Assembly: GCA_018663565.1 (NCBI GenBank)
Contig: JABJQE010000009.1
Span: forward strand, 1 to 7,214
From: Phycisphaerae bacterium
GTDB taxonomy: Bacteria > Planctomycetota > Phycisphaerae > Phycisphaerales > SM1A02
Direction: 5' to 3'
Length of the DNA: 7,214 bases
Shown here: one piece after another, positions 5,503 to 7,214 of the stretch
Position numbering within the stretch: the first letter of the stretch is position 1
How the letters are laid out: each line of letters opens with the position of its first letter
Position numbers and translations under genes: made by a program
The notes under the pieces: model-generated
Told to the model about the DNA's origin: nothing
The model's database searches: none
What the model saw: the letters and a program-made list of their open reading frames with translations, nothing else

Positions 5503-6269
5503 GGCGCCTTGTTGCAGCCATCGCCATTCTTGCAACCTGCGCCACAACCTCGGCTGCGTCGATTTTGACTGTTCGCGGCGAAGCCCGACTTGAAGTGCCC
5601 GCAGATCAGTTCTCGGTCACACTCGGTGCAACGGCAACGGCTTCGACGGTCAAAGAGGCCCGAACTGAAGTCGATGCAACCATGAGTAAATTGGCAAAAG
5701 TCGTCACCGCCTCGGGGCTTACCCGCGACGATGAGTGGCACACGAGCCGCTACGACGTCACGCCCAAATGGGAACCACGTCCTCCACGCGCACAGGGTTC
5801 TACGTGGACACCAAAGATCATCGGGTATTCAGTTCGGTCGTCCATTGCCATCACGACACAGCAAATGGATCTCGCCGGGACACTCATCGCACGCGCTGCC
5901 AAAGCGGGTGCCAACGAGATCAGTGCATTGAGTTTCTCGCTCGCCGATCCACGATCGAGCCGGGCAGATGCGATCAAGACCGCCACGAAGCATGCGATCA
6001 CCGATGCCACAACCTTGGCGGACGCAGCCGGAGTCGGCCTGAGCAAAATCCTCCAACTCTCGCTCGACGGCGCGCAGGCCACACCACCTCGCCCCGTTGA
6101 GCACCGCTACATGGCAGCAAAAATGGGCCGCGAAGCCTTTGACATGGACATGGAATCCGCACCAGACATCACGGGCGGCACCGTAACGGTTACAGCCAAC
6201 GTAACTGCCGAATGGGAAATCACTCCAATTCGCCGAGTGGAAACGCAACAGCTCGGTTCAACCGACTGA
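5499..6269 (+). CDS. Secreted SIMPL (DUF541) domain protein inside the atp operon
   Basis: A 256-residue protein of the SIMPL/DUF541 family (relatives include E. coli YggE and Brucella BP26/Omp28), whose molecular role is poorly defined; YggE is linked to oxidative stress and BP26 forms ring-like oligomers. Residues 1-20 (MRRLVAAIAILATCATTSAA) look like a cleavable signal peptide, so export to the periplasm or cell envelope is expected. Family-like features follow in order: LTVRGEARLEVPADQFSVTLGATA (23-46), YDVTPKW (85-91), IIGYSVRSSIAITTQQMDLAGTLIARAAKAGANEISALSFSLAD (107-150), an Ala-rich helix ADAIKTATKHAITDATTLADAAGVGLSKILQL (156-187), and a closing beta segment TVTVTANVTAEWEI (228-241). 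The start overlaps the atpH stop by 4 nt and the stop is 14 nt before atpA, so it is a tight operon member. No link between this family and ATP synthase is known to me; any such role is inference from location. Confidence 0.85.
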   Translation: MRRLVAAIAILATCATTSAASILTVRGEARLEVPADQFSVTLGATATASTVKEARTEVDATMSKLAKVVTASGLTRDDEWHTSRYDVTPKWEPRPPRAQGSTWTPKIIGYSVRSSIAITTQQMDLAGTLIARAAKAGANEISALSFSLADPRSSRADAIKTATKHAITDATTLADAAGVGLSKILQLSLDGAQATPPRPVEHRYMAAKMGREAFDMDMESAPDITGGTVTVTANVTAEWEITPIRRVETQQLGSTD

Positions 6270-6270
6270 C

Positions 6271-6275
6271 AGGAC
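6271..6275 (+). promoter_or_regulatory. Ribosome binding site of atpA
   Basis: AGGAC lies 8 nt before a GTG at 6284, supporting a non-ATG start for atpA. It immediately follows the SIMPL-gene stop codon. Confidence 0.55.
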
Positions 6276-6283
6276 ACAGACCA

Positions 6284-7214
6284 GTGAAGATCAAGACCGA
6301 CGAAATCACCGCAGTCATCAAGCAAGAAATCGAACAGTTCGCAAGCGAACTGGAAGTCTCTGAAGTGGGACGAGTCGTGGAAGTAGGCGACGGCATCGCC
6401 CGCGTCTATGGACTCTCCTCATGTATGGCTGGCGAACTCCTTGAATTTGACACGAACAAGGGTGCCGTGATGGGCCAGGCGATGAACCTGGAATCAGACA
6501 CTGTTGGTGCAGTCATCTACGGCGACTGCCTCGCCGTTCGTGAAGGCGACACCGTTCGTACCACTGGACGCTTGCTTGAAGTGCCCGCCGGCGATGCCTT
6601 GCTCGGCCGCGTGGTTGATCCGCTTGGAAACCCCGTCGATGGTCGTGGTCCAATCGAGACAAATGTCAGCATGAAGCTCGACATCGTGGCCCCAGGCATC
6701 TCTTCGCGTCAGCCCGTGACTGAACCACTTCAAACGGGCATCAAAGCCATTGACTCAATGATTCCCATCGGTCGCGGACAACGCGAATTGATCATTGGTG
6801 ACCGAAAAACGGGCAAGACTGCTGTCGCGCTCGATGCCATCATCGCTCAGAAAAAGTTCTGGGGGACTGACGAGGCCGTCGTCTGTGTCTATGTGGCTGT
6901 TGGCCAAAAGGACTCAACTGTCGCAGCGGTAGTAGACACCCTCCAACGAAACGGTGCGATGGATTACACAATTGTGGTCAACGCTGGCGCATCAACCCCT
7001 GCCCCACTGCAGTACATCGCCCCATACGCCGGTTGTGCGATGGCCGAGTACTTCATGAATCAAGGCAAAGAGAACAAGTTCCCCAAGCACGCTCTATGCG
7101 TATACGACGACCTTTCCAAGCAAGCCACTGCCTACCGACAGTTGTCACTGCTCCTTCGTCGTCCACCAGGCCGCGAGGCCTATCCCGGCGACGTCTTCTA
7201 CCTGCATAGCCGTC
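6284..7214 (+). CDS. atpA: F-type ATP synthase subunit alpha (3' end cut by window)
   Basis: The first 310 residues of the non-catalytic nucleotide-binding F1 subunit. The GTG start gives MKIKTDEITAVIKQEIEQF, the usual amphipathic N-terminus that contacts delta; no suitable ATG lies nearby. The beta-barrel domain shows VGRVVEVGDGIARVYGLSSCMAGELLEF and a later GDALLGRVVDPLGNPVDGRG. The Walker A loop GDRKTGKT is at 172-179 (Lys where E. coli has Gln; mycobacterial alpha also has Lys). Further landmarks are VYVAVGQKDSTVA, APYAGCAMAEYF, YDDLSKQATAYRQ (from 274) and LLLRRPPGREAYPGDVFYLHSR at the edge. A short insertion of about four residues relative to E. coli lies in NQGKENKFPKHAL before YDDLSKQ. 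The arginine finger equivalent to E. coli R376 lies beyond the window. Upstream AGGA supports the start; the preceding gene is the SIMPL gene, not atpH as usual. Confidence 0.96.
   Translation, partial: MKIKTDEITAVIKQEIEQFASELEVSEVGRVVEVGDGIARVYGLSSCMAGELLEFDTNKGAVMGQAMNLESDTVGAVIYGDCLAVREGDTVRTTGRLLEVPAGDALLGRVVDPLGNPVDGRGPIETNVSMKLDIVAPGISSRQPVTEPLQTGIKAIDSMIPIGRGQRELIIGDRKTGKTAVALDAIIAQKKFWGTDEAVVCVYVAVGQKDSTVAAVVDTLQRNGAMDYTIVVNAGASTPAPLQYIAPYAGCAMAEYFMNQGKENKFPKHALCVYDDLSKQATAYRQLSLLLRRPPGREAYPGDVFYLHSR

Noticed and set aside
3844..6377. Near-identical 14-mers AGTGGGACG(G/A)GTCG in the atpB-atpE spacer (from 3844) and early atpA (from 6364)
   Set aside because: One mismatch over 14 bases is expected several times by chance in a window of this size, and the atpA copy is in constrained coding sequence.
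6797..6820. Lys in place of Gln in the alpha Walker A loop (GDRKTGKT)
   Set aside because: Looked unusual against E. coli, but the same Lys occurs in mycobacterial alpha subunits, so it is a known variant.
1..7214. CRISPR arrays, tRNA/rRNA genes, insertion sequences or phage genes
   Set aside because: I saw no regularly spaced repeats, no tRNA-like or rRNA-like stretches, and no transposase or integrase motifs; nearly all the window is core energy-metabolism coding sequence.

Overview
This window lies within a bacterial bioenergetics gene cluster. All credible genes are on the + strand and tightly packed. Running from left to right it holds the 3' part of a TrkH-family K+ uptake channel, a full-length NuoI-type complex I ferredoxin subunit, and then an F-type ATP synthase operon. 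That operon reads atpZ-like, atpI-like, atpB (a), atpE (c), atpF (b), atpH (delta), an exported SIMPL/DUF541 protein, and atpA (alpha, cut by the right edge). The gamma, beta and epsilon genes presumably lie to the right.

The organism cannot be named from the sequence alone. These features would fit a Planctomycetota lineage such as Phycisphaerae, or another PVC/Bacteroidota-like marine bacterium: moderate-to-high GC, weak use of Shine-Dalgarno sites, a c subunit with a signal-peptide-like leader, an a subunit starting with an SNPIHHIVDH-type segment, and paired AtpZ/AtpI-like proteins. I hold that assignment loosely. Residues in the a and c subunits indicate an H+-coupled enzyme, not a Na+-coupled one.

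Layout: trkH (1-1566) is followed by a 75-nt spacer. nuoI (1642-2199) ends only 17 nt before the atpZ-like gene, so a complex I subunit may be co-transcribed with ATP synthase. atpZ/atpI overlap by ATGA. atpB is followed by a 133-nt spacer with inverted repeats, then atpE, then a 71-nt spacer with a strong hairpin, then atpF. atpF and atpH are 5 nt apart. atpH overlaps the SIMPL gene by ATGA, and the SIMPL gene ends 14 nt before the GTG start of atpA.

The standout is the SIMPL-domain secreted protein set between atpH and atpA, two genes that are normally adjacent. The overlap and spacing make it a built-in operon member. Second are the hairpins on both sides of atpE, which could help set the high dose of c subunit. 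Third is the isolated nuoI leading into the atp operon.
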